Source: Hydrococcus sp. Prado102
GTDB taxonomy: Bacteria; Cyanobacteriota; Cyanobacteriia; Cyanobacteriales; Microcystaceae
Reading direction: 5' to 3'
Length of the DNA: 34,839 nt
NCBI GenBank assembly: GCA_025454425.1
Contig: JALOOL010000019.1
Location: 1 to 34,839, forward strand
The first letter of the stretch is position 1. The number at the start of each line of letters is the position of its first letter. Below are positions 25,511-33,364 of the stretch, in pieces. Below the pieces are notes generated by a model that saw nothing but the letters and a program-made list of their open reading frames with translations, did no database searches and was not told the DNA's origin. Made by a program: the position numbers and the translations under genes.

Positions 25511-26467
25511 ATGCACGACACTCCACCTCGCGTCAGCATTGGGATGCCAGTTTATAACGGCGAAAATTATATACAGCAAGCTTTAGATGCAATCCTAGCT
25601 CAAACATATCAAGATTTCGAGTTAATTATTTCCGATAATGCCTCAACGGATAGAACCCAAGAGATCTGTCGGACATATGCAGCCAAAGATAAGCGTATTC
25701 GGTACTATCGCCAAGATCGCAACTGTGGCCCTGCCTGGAATTACAATCTTGTCTTCGAGTTATCCGCTGGCAAATACTTCAAGTGGGCAGCCCACGACGA
25801 TTTATTTGCCCCAGAGTTTCTCGAAAAATGCGTCGAAGTACTCGATCGCGATCCGACCGTTGTCTTGTGTAGTGCCAAGGCGAATGTGATCGATGAATGC
25901 GATGGTCGATTCCGAGGAAAGTACGATGTCAATCTCAATACCGAGTCGCCAGAGGCACACGAACGCTTTCATGGGCTAATCTATGGCGACCCCAAACTTG
26001 GGGAGCATCGCTGCTATGAGGTTTTCGGATTAATTCGTAGCGAAAGTCTGAGGAAAACGCCCTGCATCGGAAAGTATGCTCACGCAGACGGCGTTTTGCT
26101 AGTCTACCTTGCTTTCCTCGGTCGGTTCCACGAGATCCCAGAGTACCTTTTCTTTCCTCGCATCCATGCCAAGCAATCAATGGAAATTGCTCGCACCAAC
26201 TACCATTTGTATACGGGCTGGTTCGATCCTAAAAAAGAAGGAAAGGTTTCCTTACCTCGCTGGCGAATCTTGCGCGAATATCTTCGCGCTATCTGGCAGG
26301 CTCCTATCGGTAAGTACGAACGAACGATTTGTTACTTACACCTGATGAATTGGTTCCGCCACAAGCGCCACCGACTCAAGCAAGACGTAATTATTGCAGC
26401 ACAGTTTACCTGGGGGCGTTTCTATGAGAAATTCCAGCCACAAACTAGATCTTTAAAAGAAACATAA
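25511..26467 (+). CDS. Family 2 glycosyltransferase
   Basis: 318 residues. The GT-A fold start VSIGMPVYNGENYIQQALDA (8-27) and ELIISDNASTDRTQEIC (37-53) are textbook family 2. The metal-binding D-x-D equivalent is in FKWAAHDDLFAPEFL (90-104). It transfers a sugar from an activated donor to a glycan or lipid acceptor, likely at the cytoplasmic face of the membrane. The C-terminal 100 residues are basic and aromatic, without a clear membrane helix. It sits between rfbF and the epimerase gene with short spacers, so it should be co-transcribed and may transfer the sugar produced from CDP-glucose. Donor and acceptor are not deducible. Confidence 0.92.
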   Translation: MHDTPPRVSIGMPVYNGENYIQQALDAILAQTYQDFELIISDNASTDRTQEICRTYAAKDKRIRYYRQDRNCGPAWNYNLVFELSAGKYFKWAAHDDLFAPEFLEKCVEVLDRDPTVVLCSAKANVIDECDGRFRGKYDVNLNTESPEAHERFHGLIYGDPKLGEHRCYEVFGLIRSESLRKTPCIGKYAHADGVLLVYLAFLGRFHEIPEYLFFPRIHAKQSMEIARTNYHLYTGWFDPKKEGKVSLPRWRILREYLRAIWQAPIGKYERTICYLHLMNWFRHKRHRLKQDVIIAAQFTWGRFYEKFQPQTRSLKET

Positions 26468-26489
26468 TTTAACTGGACGAGCAAAAAAA

Positions 26490-27536
26490 ATGCGGGTTTT
26501 AGTAACGGGACATAAGGGGTATATCGGTACGGTATTAGTGCCGATGCTACTCGCCGAAGGACATGAAGTTTTCGGAATTGACAGCGATTTATTCGAGCAA
26601 AGTACTTTTGGAGAGGGAATTCAAGAGATTCCAGAACTAAAAAAAGACATTCGCGACATTGAAGCATCCGATCTCGAAGGAGTAGATGCAATCCTTCATC
26701 TGGCAGGTCTTTCTAACGATCCGCTCGGCAACTTAAATCCTCAACTAACCGACGAGATTAATCATCTTGCCTCGGTGAGACTGGCAAGATTAGCCAAATC
26801 TGTTGGCGTAGAACGCTATATCTTTTCTTCTTCTTGCAGCAACTACGGGGCTGGCGGCGAAGACTTGTTAAATGAAGAATCGGATTTTAACCCCGTCACG
26901 CCTTATGGCATCTCTAAAGTTAGAGTAGAGCAAGCGGTGAGTCGCTTAGCCGATGACTACTTTAGCCCAACCTTCCTGCGCAACGCTACCGCTTACGGAG
27001 TATCGCCTCGATTGCGCTTTGATTTGGTTCTCAACAACTTAGTTGCTTGGGCATTTACGACGGGTAGGATTTATATCAAGAGCGATGGCACTCCCTGGCG
27101 ACCTATCGTTCACATCGAAGATATTTCCCGTGCATTCATCGCTGCACTGCACGCGCCTCGCGCGGTAGTTCACAATCGAGCCTTTAATGTAGGACGCAAC
27201 GAAGACAACTATCGCATTCGAGAATTAGCCGAAATCGTCCGAGAAACCGTTCCTGGTTGCCGGATCGAGTATGCACCCGATGCAGGCCCCGACAAACGCT
27301 GCTACAGAGTTGATTGCAGCAAGATTCTTCAAACTTTACCTGAATTTGCGCCTCAATGGAACGCTCGCCGAGGAGCAGCAGAACTCTACGCGGCTTATCA
27401 AAAAGTTGGTTTGACTCTCGAAGACTTCGAGGGGCCGAGATATCAGCGAATCGCTCACCTCCAAGAGTTATTGAGAAGCAAAAAGTTAGATGAGTCGCTG
27501 CGCTGGAAACTCGCAGTCCCGATGTTGGCTCGGTAA
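26490..27536 (+). CDS. NAD-dependent epimerase/dehydratase (extended SDR)
   Basis: 348 residues. The Rossmann motif VTGHKGYIGTVL (G7-x2-G10-x2-G13), the acidic NAD-ribose residue in FGIDSDLF, and the catalytic YGISK (Tyr139, Lys143) with the preceding SSSCSNYG are present. PWRPIVHIEDISRAFIAAL is the typical substrate-domain motif. It acts on a nucleotide sugar as epimerase, dehydratase or reductase. Next to rfbF it could process CDP-glucose or a derivative. No separate CDP-glucose 4,6-dehydratase (rfbG) gene is present in the window, so this protein may fill that role; not proven. A hairpin terminator-like sequence follows it. Confidence 0.9.
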   Translation: MRVLVTGHKGYIGTVLVPMLLAEGHEVFGIDSDLFEQSTFGEGIQEIPELKKDIRDIEASDLEGVDAILHLAGLSNDPLGNLNPQLTDEINHLASVRLARLAKSVGVERYIFSSSCSNYGAGGEDLLNEESDFNPVTPYGISKVRVEQAVSRLADDYFSPTFLRNATAYGVSPRLRFDLVLNNLVAWAFTTGRIYIKSDGTPWRPIVHIEDISRAFIAALHAPRAVVHNRAFNVGRNEDNYRIRELAEIVRETVPGCRIEYAPDAGPDKRCYRVDCSKILQTLPEFAPQWNARRGAAELYAAYQKVGLTLEDFEGPRYQRIAHLQELLRSKKLDESLRWKLAVPMLAR

Positions 27537-27576
27537 TAAAGTTTTTAAACATTCCTCTCATGAAGGAACATCCTCC

Positions 27577-27602
27577 GGGGCGTAATAGCCTTGCGCCCTT
27601 TT
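27577..27602 (+). terminator. Terminator-like hairpin between SDR and first methyltransferase
   Basis: GGGCGTAA pairs with TTGCGCCC (8 bp including one G-T pair, 5-nt loop), followed by TTTTCTCCTCTTTT. It lies 41 bp after the SDR stop and 50 bp before the next start. It could end transcription of rfbF-GT-SDR or act as a partial attenuator within the cluster. Confidence 0.55.
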
Positions 27603-27651
27603 CTCCTCTTTTGACATTCTTTATTTTATTAAATTTGTAGCGAGTCTAAAA

Positions 27652-28881
27652 ATGCCAGTTATAAATCAAACTTGCCGTTCTTGCGGTCATTCCCAACTAG
27701 AAACGATTTTGTCCTTTGGTGACACTCCCTTAGCCGATGCGTTGCTCACCGAAGATAAGTTACAGCTACCAGAATTAACGGCTCCTCTCGATCTCGCTTT
27801 CTGTCCTCACTGTGGGCTGGTTCAGATTACCGAAACGGTTTCGCCAGAAATTTTATTTTGTCAAGATTATCCCTATTTTTCTTCTGTATCAAAAGCTTTA
27901 TTGCAACATTTTAGGAGTAGTGCCCTAGCGCTTATCGAGTCCAGGCATCTGAATCGAAATAGTTTAGTTATAGAAGCCGCCAGCAATGACGGATATATGC
28001 TTAAAAACTTTATTGAAAAAGGCATTCCCGTTTTGGGGATCGATCCGGCTGACGGCCCGGCTGAAGCCGCTCAAAAAGCTGGCGTTCCTACTCTTTGCAC
28101 TTTCTTTACCAAGGAACTTGCCGAGCAACTCCGTGCTAATGGACACGCAGCCGATGTTTTCCTCGCTAATAATGTTTTGGCACACGTACCAGACTTAAAT
28201 GGTTTTGTGGAAGGAATCGGCATTCTTCTGAAAAAAACGGGCGTAGCTGTCATTGAAGTGCCTTATGTCGTCGATTTGGTCGATCGCTGCGAATTTGACA
28301 CCATCTATCACCAGCATTTGTGTTATTTCTCCGTCACTGCTTTAGACCGCTTATTTAGAAAACACAATCTCTATCTAAATAATATCGAGCAAGTAGCGAT
28401 TCATGGCGGTTCGTTACGCCTATTTGTCGAACCTGTCGAAGCCGTTAACGAATCAGTTACCTCATTACTTAAAGAAGAAGTAGAGCGAGGAGTCGATAGC
28501 GTTAGCTATTATCGCGAATTTGGCGATCGCGTCCTCGCAATTAAAGATTCTCTCTTAAATATCCTCCAGGATGCCAAAAAAGAAGGCAAGCGAGTAGCTG
28601 CTTACGGAGCCGCAGCTAAAGCGACAACCATGCTCAGTTATGTGGGGATCGATCGCGCTTTGGTCGATTATGTAGTTGACTTAAATCCCTTCAAACACGG
28701 TCGCTATATGGGTGGCAACCACCTGCCGATTTTCCCTCCCTCGAAACTTCTAGAAGATATGCCAGATTACGTTTTGGTGCTGGCGTGGAATTTTGCCGAA
28801 GAGATCCTACAACAGCAAAAAGCTTACGGAGATAAGGGCGGTAAATTTATTATCCCCATCCCACAACCCGCAATTGTTTAA
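27652..28881 (+). CDS. Sugar C-methyltransferase-like SAM-dependent methyltransferase 1
   Basis: 409 residues with the three-part TylC3/TcaB9-type layout. The N-terminal zinc ribbon has CRSC (8-11) and CPHC (51-54). The SAM domain has motif [13 protein letters not shown] (106-117). The C-terminal domain has [18 protein letters not shown] and [20 protein letters not shown]. Known members methylate a carbon of a 4-keto nucleotide sugar, producing branched-chain deoxysugars. The catalytic stretch [13 protein letters not shown] has Gln where the characterised YHEH motif has Glu; I recall YHQH also in other homologs. Context (rfbF, SDR, GT) supports a nucleotide-sugar substrate. The stop codon is directly fused to a heptamer array. 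Confidence 0.88.
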   Translation: MPVINQTCRSCGHSQLETILSFGDTPLADALLTEDKLQLPELTAPLDLAFCPHCGLVQITETVSPEILFCQDYPYFSSVSKALLQHFRSSALALIESRHLNRNSLVIEAASNDGYMLKNFIEKGIPVLGIDPADGPAEAAQKAGVPTLCTFFTKELAEQLRANGHAADVFLANNVLAHVPDLNGFVEGIGILLKKTGVAVIEVPYVVDLVDRCEFDTIYHQHLCYFSVTALDRLFRKHNLYLNNIEQVAIHGGSLRLFVEPVEAVNESVTSLLKEEVERGVDSVSYYREFGDRVLAIKDSLLNILQDAKKEGKRVAAYGAAAKATTMLSYVGIDRALVDYVVDLNPFKHGRYMGGNHLPIFPPSKLLEDMPDYVLVLAWNFAEEILQQQKAYGDKGGKFIIPIPQPAIV

Positions 28882-28966
28882 GTCGAAAGTCGAAAGTCGG
28901 AAGTCGAAAGTAAAGATTTTCCCCAATCCCCAGTCACCAGTCACCAGTCACCAGTCACCAGTAACC
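28881..28966. repeat. Two heptamer arrays after methyltransferase 1
   Basis: Four AGTCGAA-type units begin at 28881, the last base of the methyltransferase stop codon. Then four CAGTCAC units (28931-28958) and a decayed fifth. They fill most of the 128-bp gap to the next gene. Confidence 0.85.
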
Positions 28967-29009
28967 GATCCACATTTCCTAACCTAACCAAAAAACACGG
29001 AAATATAGA

Positions 29010-30245
29010 ATGAAAGCGCCACAGTTATTAACCAGATCTACTACAGACCGAGCCGGAGTAACAGATTTAACCGAACATATTTGTCCTAACTGCCATCACC
29101 AAGGATTATCAATCTTTTATGAAGTTCGTAACGTTCCCGTCCACAGTTGTTTAATGCTGCCAACGCAACAAGAAGCATTAGACTTTCCTTGCGATGATAT
29201 TATTTTAGGTCACTGCGATCGCTGCGGATTTATTACCAATGTGGCATTCGATAGCAAGTGGTCGGCTTATGCGCCCAATTATGAAGACCAACAGAGTTTT
29301 TCACCTACTTTTAATCAATTCGCGATCGATCTCGCAGATCGCCTGATCGAAAAATACGATTTACATAACAAAGATGTTGTCGAAATTGGTTGCAGCAAAG
29401 GGGATTTTCTCATTCTACTCTGCACGTTAGGAAATAATCGCGGCATTGGTATCGATCCAAGTGTCGTACCAGGAAGAGTAAATAGCGAAGCCGCTAACCG
29501 CGTGGCTTTTATACGAGAATACTACTCAGAACATCACGCCGAATATGTTGGCGATTTTATTTGTTGTCGTCATACGCTCGAACATATTCAACCAACGGCT
29601 GAATTTGTGCAAATCGTGCGCCGTTCTATTGGCGATCGCCTCGAAACGGCTGTTTTCTTTGAAATTCCCGATACGACCCGCGTTTTGCGCGATCTCTCTT
29701 TTGAGGATATCTATTATGAACATTGTTCTTATTTTACGCCCGGTTCTTTAGCACGTTTGTTCCGCTTCAGCGGTTTTGAAGTAACAGATCTCTATCAAGC
29801 TTATGGCAACCAGTATCTATTAATTGAAGCCAAACCAGTCGCTACGCCTTCTAAGGAAGTGCATCCATTAGAAGAAAGTCGCGATCGCATGGCGCAAGAT
29901 GTTAAATACTTCGCGACTGAGATTGCTAAAAAGCTAGACCGTTGGAAACAGCAATTAGAACAATGGAATCGCCAAGGGGAACGGGTTGCAATTTGGGGAT
30001 CGGGTTCTAAATGCGTGGCTTTCTTGACTACTCTTAATGCCGCAGACAAGGTTCAACACGTCGTCGATATCAATCCTCATCGTCACGGTAAATTCATTCC
30101 TGGTGTCGGTAAAGAGATTATGCCACCTGAGTTTTTAAAAGAATTTCAACCAGATCGAGTCATAGTCATGAATCCGATCTATTGCGGCGAAATTCAAAAA
30201 ATGCTCGACGAGATGGGCGTTACTACCGAGGTTATACCCCTTTAG
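29010..30245 (+). CDS. Zinc-ribbon SAM-dependent methyltransferase 2
   Basis: 411 residues with the same three-part architecture as its two neighbours. Zinc ribbon CPNC (25-28) and CDRC (69-72); SAM motif I VVEIGCSKGDFLILL (123-137); catalytic-region equivalent EDIYYEHCSYF, keeping Glu-His; C-terminal GSGSKCVAFLTTL and HVVDINPHRHGKFIPGVG. It is closer to methyltransferase 3 than to 1: motif I is EIGC(S/G)KGDF rather than EAASNDG, and both share NVAFD, CRHTLEHI/V and VIVMNPIY. It probably methylates a carbon or oxygen of a sugar in the same pathway. The substrate cannot be named. Confidence 0.86.
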   Translation: MKAPQLLTRSTTDRAGVTDLTEHICPNCHHQGLSIFYEVRNVPVHSCLMLPTQQEALDFPCDDIILGHCDRCGFITNVAFDSKWSAYAPNYEDQQSFSPTFNQFAIDLADRLIEKYDLHNKDVVEIGCSKGDFLILLCTLGNNRGIGIDPSVVPGRVNSEAANRVAFIREYYSEHHAEYVGDFICCRHTLEHIQPTAEFVQIVRRSIGDRLETAVFFEIPDTTRVLRDLSFEDIYYEHCSYFTPGSLARLFRFSGFEVTDLYQAYGNQYLLIEAKPVATPSKEVHPLEESRDRMAQDVKYFATEIAKKLDRWKQQLEQWNRQGERVAIWGSGSKCVAFLTTLNAADKVQHVVDINPHRHGKFIPGVGKEIMPPEFLKEFQPDRVIVMNPIYCGEIQKMLDEMGVTTEVIPL

Positions 30246-30253
30246 TTGACTTC

Positions 30254-30276
30254 TCACCGCCCTATAAGTGCGGTGA
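30254..30276 (+). terminator. Hairpin after methyltransferase 2
   Basis: A 7-bp perfect stem (TCACCGC / GCGGTGA, 9-nt loop), 8 bp past the stop codon. Only a weak T run follows, so termination is uncertain; it could instead stabilise the 3' end of the mRNA. Confidence 0.45.
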
Positions 30277-30316
30277 TTCTAAACCAAATTAATTCGGTAA
30301 GAAAGGAGGACAAGAA

Positions 30317-30380
30317 AAGTCGAAAGTCGAAAGTCGTTGGCGAAGCCCGTCCCTTGGACGTAAGTCGAAAGTCGAAAGTT
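30317..30380. repeat. Heptamer tract interrupted by 27-bp hairpin element, copy 3
   Basis: AAAGTCG units flank the 27-bp element at 30336-30362, which begins GTTGGCGAAGCCCGTC and has hairpin CGTCC-CTT-GGACG. Compared with copies 1 and 2 the closing pair changes from T-A to C-G, keeping the stem. The same arrangement recurs at 34291-34341. Confidence 0.85.
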
Positions 30381-30417
30381 TGAGGACAAGGGGGACTTTT
30401 GGAGAATATTTACTCCT

Positions 30418-30476
30418 GAACTCCTGAACTCCTGAATTCTAATTACTGATTACTGATTACTGATTACTGATTACTG
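30418..30476. repeat. (ACTCCTGA)n and (ATTACTG)5 arrays abutting a start codon
   Basis: Three octamer-like CTCCTGAA units are followed by five perfect ATTACTG units (30442-30476). The methyltransferase 3 start codon lies in what looks like an altered sixth unit (ATT-ATG-ACTG). No Shine-Dalgarno sequence remains. Confidence 0.85.
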
Positions 30477-30479
30477 ATT

Positions 30480-31838
30480 ATGACTGTATTACCCGAACAT
30501 ATCTGTTCTGTTTGTGGTTCGCCTCATTTAGAACCTTTTTTCACGATGTCGGACGTTCCTATTTTCTGTAATGTCTTGCACTCGGAGCAACAAGAAGCTC
30601 GCGACTGTCCTAAAGGAGATATCGTACTTGCTTTTTGTCCTAGCTGCGGTTTCATAAGCAATGTGGCATTCGATCCCGATAAGCTGCACTATTCCCAAGA
30701 TTATGAAAACTCTTTACACTATTCTCCCCGCTTTCGCGAGTATATCGACGCTCTCGCCAAACAATTAATCGAACGCTACGATCTTTATGGCAAAAACATC
30801 ATCGAGATTGGCTGCGGAAAAGGCGATTTTCTGGTTTCTTTATGCGAATTAGGCAATAATAAAGGGGTTGGCTTCGATCCCAGCTATATTCCTCGCGCCG
30901 AGCATCGCCATCTAGGAGAGCGAGTTAAGTTTATTCAAGATTTCTATTCGGAAGATTACCGAGACTATCAAGCGGATTTGATTTGTTGTCGCCATACGCT
31001 CGAACACGTTGCTAATCCTGCCGATTTACTCATCCCGCTGCGAAAAGCGATTGGCGATCGCCTCAATACGGTAGTATTTTTTGAAGTTCCCAACGCGATC
31101 GATACTTTTCATCGTTTAGCTATCTGGGATATTCTTTACGAACACTGCACCTATTTTGTCCCTTCTTCTTTAAAACAAGTCTTTTCTGATTGCGGGTTTA
31201 AAATTACTAACTTAACCGAAGCGTTTGCTGGGCAATTCCTTTGCTTGGAAGCTTTACCCGTTACAGAAAAAGTGATACTTGGCGATCGCATTCTTCTAGA
31301 AGAATCCCTATTAGGTGCTACAAAAGAACGACAGTTGCTTCAAGTCGGTGCGACTACTCAAAGCACTGTCTTAGAGACTTCAACGCTAGTTACGTCTAAG
31401 GTAAATTATCAAGACTGGACTGATTCGGCAACGTATTTGCTCGATCAAAGCGAAGTAAATAACGCCGAGGAAGTCGAATTATTGCACCGCGATATTGAGG
31501 ATTTTACTAACAACTTCCAAACAAAGATTGCAACTTGGGAACAGAAACTCGCTCAAATCGCCCAAACTAAGCAACGAGCAGTTGTTTGGGGAGCAGGTGC
31601 AAAAGGAGTTACTTTCTTAAATCTCCTTAAGGTTCGAGGTGCGATCGAATATATCGTAGATATGAATTTTCGCAAGCATTGGAAATACGTCGCCGGAACG
31701 GGTCAGCAAATTGTCCCGCCGGAATTCTTACAGGCATATCGACCAGATGTTGTCATTGTGATGAACCCAATTTATGAAGAGGAAATTCGTCAGTTGGTAG
31801 CTGAGTTGGGTTTGACTTGTGAAATTTTCGCAGTTTGA
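30480..31838 (+). CDS. Zinc-ribbon SAM-dependent methyltransferase 3
   Basis: 452 residues. Zinc ribbon CSVC (9-12) and CPSC (53-56); SAM motif I IIEIGCGKGDFLVSL (107-121); catalytic-region equivalent WDILYEHCTYF; C-terminal VVWGAGAKGVTFLNLL and EYIVDMNFRKHWKYVAGTG. It is a paralog of methyltransferase 2 with about 40 extra residues between the SAM and C-terminal domains (roughly 275-340, rich in Thr, Glu and Ser). The start is fixed by Cys9, since the next Met is inside the zinc ribbon; yet it lies against an ATTACTG array with no ribosome-binding site, so initiation may be weak or rely on sequence further upstream. The likely substrate is a nucleotide sugar. Confidence 0.86.
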   Translation: MTVLPEHICSVCGSPHLEPFFTMSDVPIFCNVLHSEQQEARDCPKGDIVLAFCPSCGFISNVAFDPDKLHYSQDYENSLHYSPRFREYIDALAKQLIERYDLYGKNIIEIGCGKGDFLVSLCELGNNKGVGFDPSYIPRAEHRHLGERVKFIQDFYSEDYRDYQADLICCRHTLEHVANPADLLIPLRKAIGDRLNTVVFFEVPNAIDTFHRLAIWDILYEHCTYFVPSSLKQVFSDCGFKITNLTEAFAGQFLCLEALPVTEKVILGDRILLEESLLGATKERQLLQVGATTQSTVLETSTLVTSKVNYQDWTDSATYLLDQSEVNNAEEVELLHRDIEDFTNNFQTKIATWEQKLAQIAQTKQRAVVWGAGAKGVTFLNLLKVRGAIEYIVDMNFRKHWKYVAGTGQQIVPPEFLQAYRPDVVIVMNPIYEEEIRQLVAELGLTCEIFAV

Positions 31839-32024
31839 GTCCTATTGTTCGAGGCAAAGTTTACTCCGTTTTTTGCAAGTGGTGTTTGATTGAAGTGAAC
31901 CAACAAACCTACGAAAATGTTGGGTTGATGAAGGAAACCCAACCTACAAATCTCCTTAACTTTTCAGTTTGAAGCTCAATCATTTATCTTTTGTCCACTC
32001 TTAACCACTTAATTTTTTTGTCCT

Positions 32025-32456
32025 ATGCAAGCTTTACCCGTTCAATTCCCCGAACCCATTTCTTATAACGATGCTCATTTAGAGGAAGTTCATTTGGATA
32101 CTCTTGCCTCTAGTCTAGCGATGACAAGCGATGCACCTATGTTGAGCCAAAAACGCTATCAAAAAATTCTCAAAAGGTATCTTTATGTTTTGAATGCCGT
32201 TTCGCTTCTCAACGAACAAGGACAACTAATTCTCAACCAAGGATTTTCTAATGAGACGACATTATCTGTCGTTGCTGGAACGCTTATTTATGCGCTTGAA
32301 AGAATTAGCTTGGAGTTGACTTGGCAGGGCGATCGCATTTGGCTCGGTTCCGATTTAGTTCTGTTTAAATGGCAGAGCGATCGCTATTTATATTTGCAAA
32401 CCCAAACACCATTCAAAACACGAGTTGACGAACTTCTTGATTTTCTTAAAAGCTAA
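32025..32456 (+). CDS. Hypothetical protein in the polysaccharide cluster
   Basis: 143 residues, not recognised. No signal peptide or membrane segment is evident. Residues 1-25 are acidic with Pro (FPEPISYNDAHLEEVHLDT). The middle is helical and basic (SQKRYQKILKRYLYVLNAVSLL), and the end alternates aromatic strands (IWLGSDLVLFKWQSDRYLYL) with a final helix. It lies 23 bp before the ABC exporter gene, so the two are almost certainly co-transcribed. A role as an accessory of export or sugar transfer is conceivable but unsupported. Confidence 0.6.
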   Translation: MQALPVQFPEPISYNDAHLEEVHLDTLASSLAMTSDAPMLSQKRYQKILKRYLYVLNAVSLLNEQGQLILNQGFSNETTLSVVAGTLIYALERISLELTWQGDRIWLGSDLVLFKWQSDRYLYLQTQTPFKTRVDELLDFLKS

Positions 32457-32479
32457 ACTATCCCACATTTAATTATTGT

Positions 32480-33364
32480 ATGACTTCTTGGAAATTTCTT
32501 TTTCAATATGCCCGCCGATTCCCTTTACTGATTGCCTCTGCTTTTGTTTTAAGCTTCGTTTGTGCAATTTTTAATGGGATCGGTACGGCTTTACTTGTTC
32601 CGCTATTATTCTCTGGTTTATCGGGAATGCCCGCTAATCTAGAGCAAGCCCCACCGATTATTAATAAAATGATGTCTTTGTTTGAAGGGGTTCCTGACGA
32701 GACAAAATCTCTGTTAATTTTTGGCATTATTTTGAGTACGATTATTCTCAAAAATGCGACTCAATATCTTAGCTCTTTAGTTGGCGGTCATTTGTCTCGC
32801 TGTATGACCAATTCCATGAAATTAGATGGATTGAGGCTTTTGTTAGATGTCGATCTAGATTATTATGCAAAACATAAGGCTGGAGATATTATGAGCTATA
32901 TCGCTCACGATATTGTTAATACGGCTAGATCTATTGGAACAGTCATTGCGATCGCTCAAATTTGTATTACAATTCTCACTTTTACCTCTATATTAATTTT
33001 AATTTCTTGGCAACTCACTCTTCCTGCAACTCTATCATTACTCGTAATTTTTGGAGTCGTTCAAAATTTAATTGGGCGCTCTAAAAAATTAGGAAAAAAT
33101 CTTTCTAAATCTTCTAAAGATTATTCTAATAAAATTTTAGAAATTGTTAGTGCAAATCGTTTGATTAGAACAGTAAAAAACGAAGATAAAGAATATCAAA
33201 AAATTAAAGAATTGATTTTAGATTTAGAAAAAGCCCAATTTAAACTGCAAGTAAACGAACAATTTCTTCAACCTACCAATGAAATTTTTGGAGTGTTGAT
33301 TATTGTTGCTATTGTTATGGCAGGACGTTATTTATTTGCAGGCGATGATTGTCGTTTTATATAA
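32480..33364 (+). CDS. ABC exporter, N-terminal membrane part (frame broken)
   Basis: 294 residues up to a premature stop. This is the transmembrane domain of an MsbA/HepA-like ABC exporter: TM1 near residues 12-45, TM2 about 70-95, TM3/4 about 150-200, TM5 about 263-283, with coupling-helix sequence LDVDLDYYAKHKAGDIMSYI between. After RYLFAG the frame runs into DDCRFI and a stop, while the continuation of the protein (VVLYKLIPTISQLN) is found in the next frame. Intact family members are about 580-610 residues in one chain. Either the gene is a pseudogene with a small deletion, or the sequence has an error here. Confidence 0.85.
   Translation: MTSWKFLFQYARRFPLLIASAFVLSFVCAIFNGIGTALLVPLLFSGLSGMPANLEQAPPIINKMMSLFEGVPDETKSLLIFGIILSTIILKNATQYLSSLVGGHLSRCMTNSMKLDGLRLLLDVDLDYYAKHKAGDIMSYIAHDIVNTARSIGTVIAIAQICITILTFTSILILISWQLTLPATLSLLVIFGVVQNLIGRSKKLGKNLSKSSKDYSNKILEIVSANRLIRTVKNEDKEYQKIKELILDLEKAQFKLQVNEQFLQPTNEIFGVLIIVAIVMAGRYLFAGDDCRFI

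Noticed and set aside
27184..27561. 125-codon minus-strand frame over the SDR gene
   Set aside because: Fully antisense to a clear SDR coding sequence, with a composition unlike a real protein.
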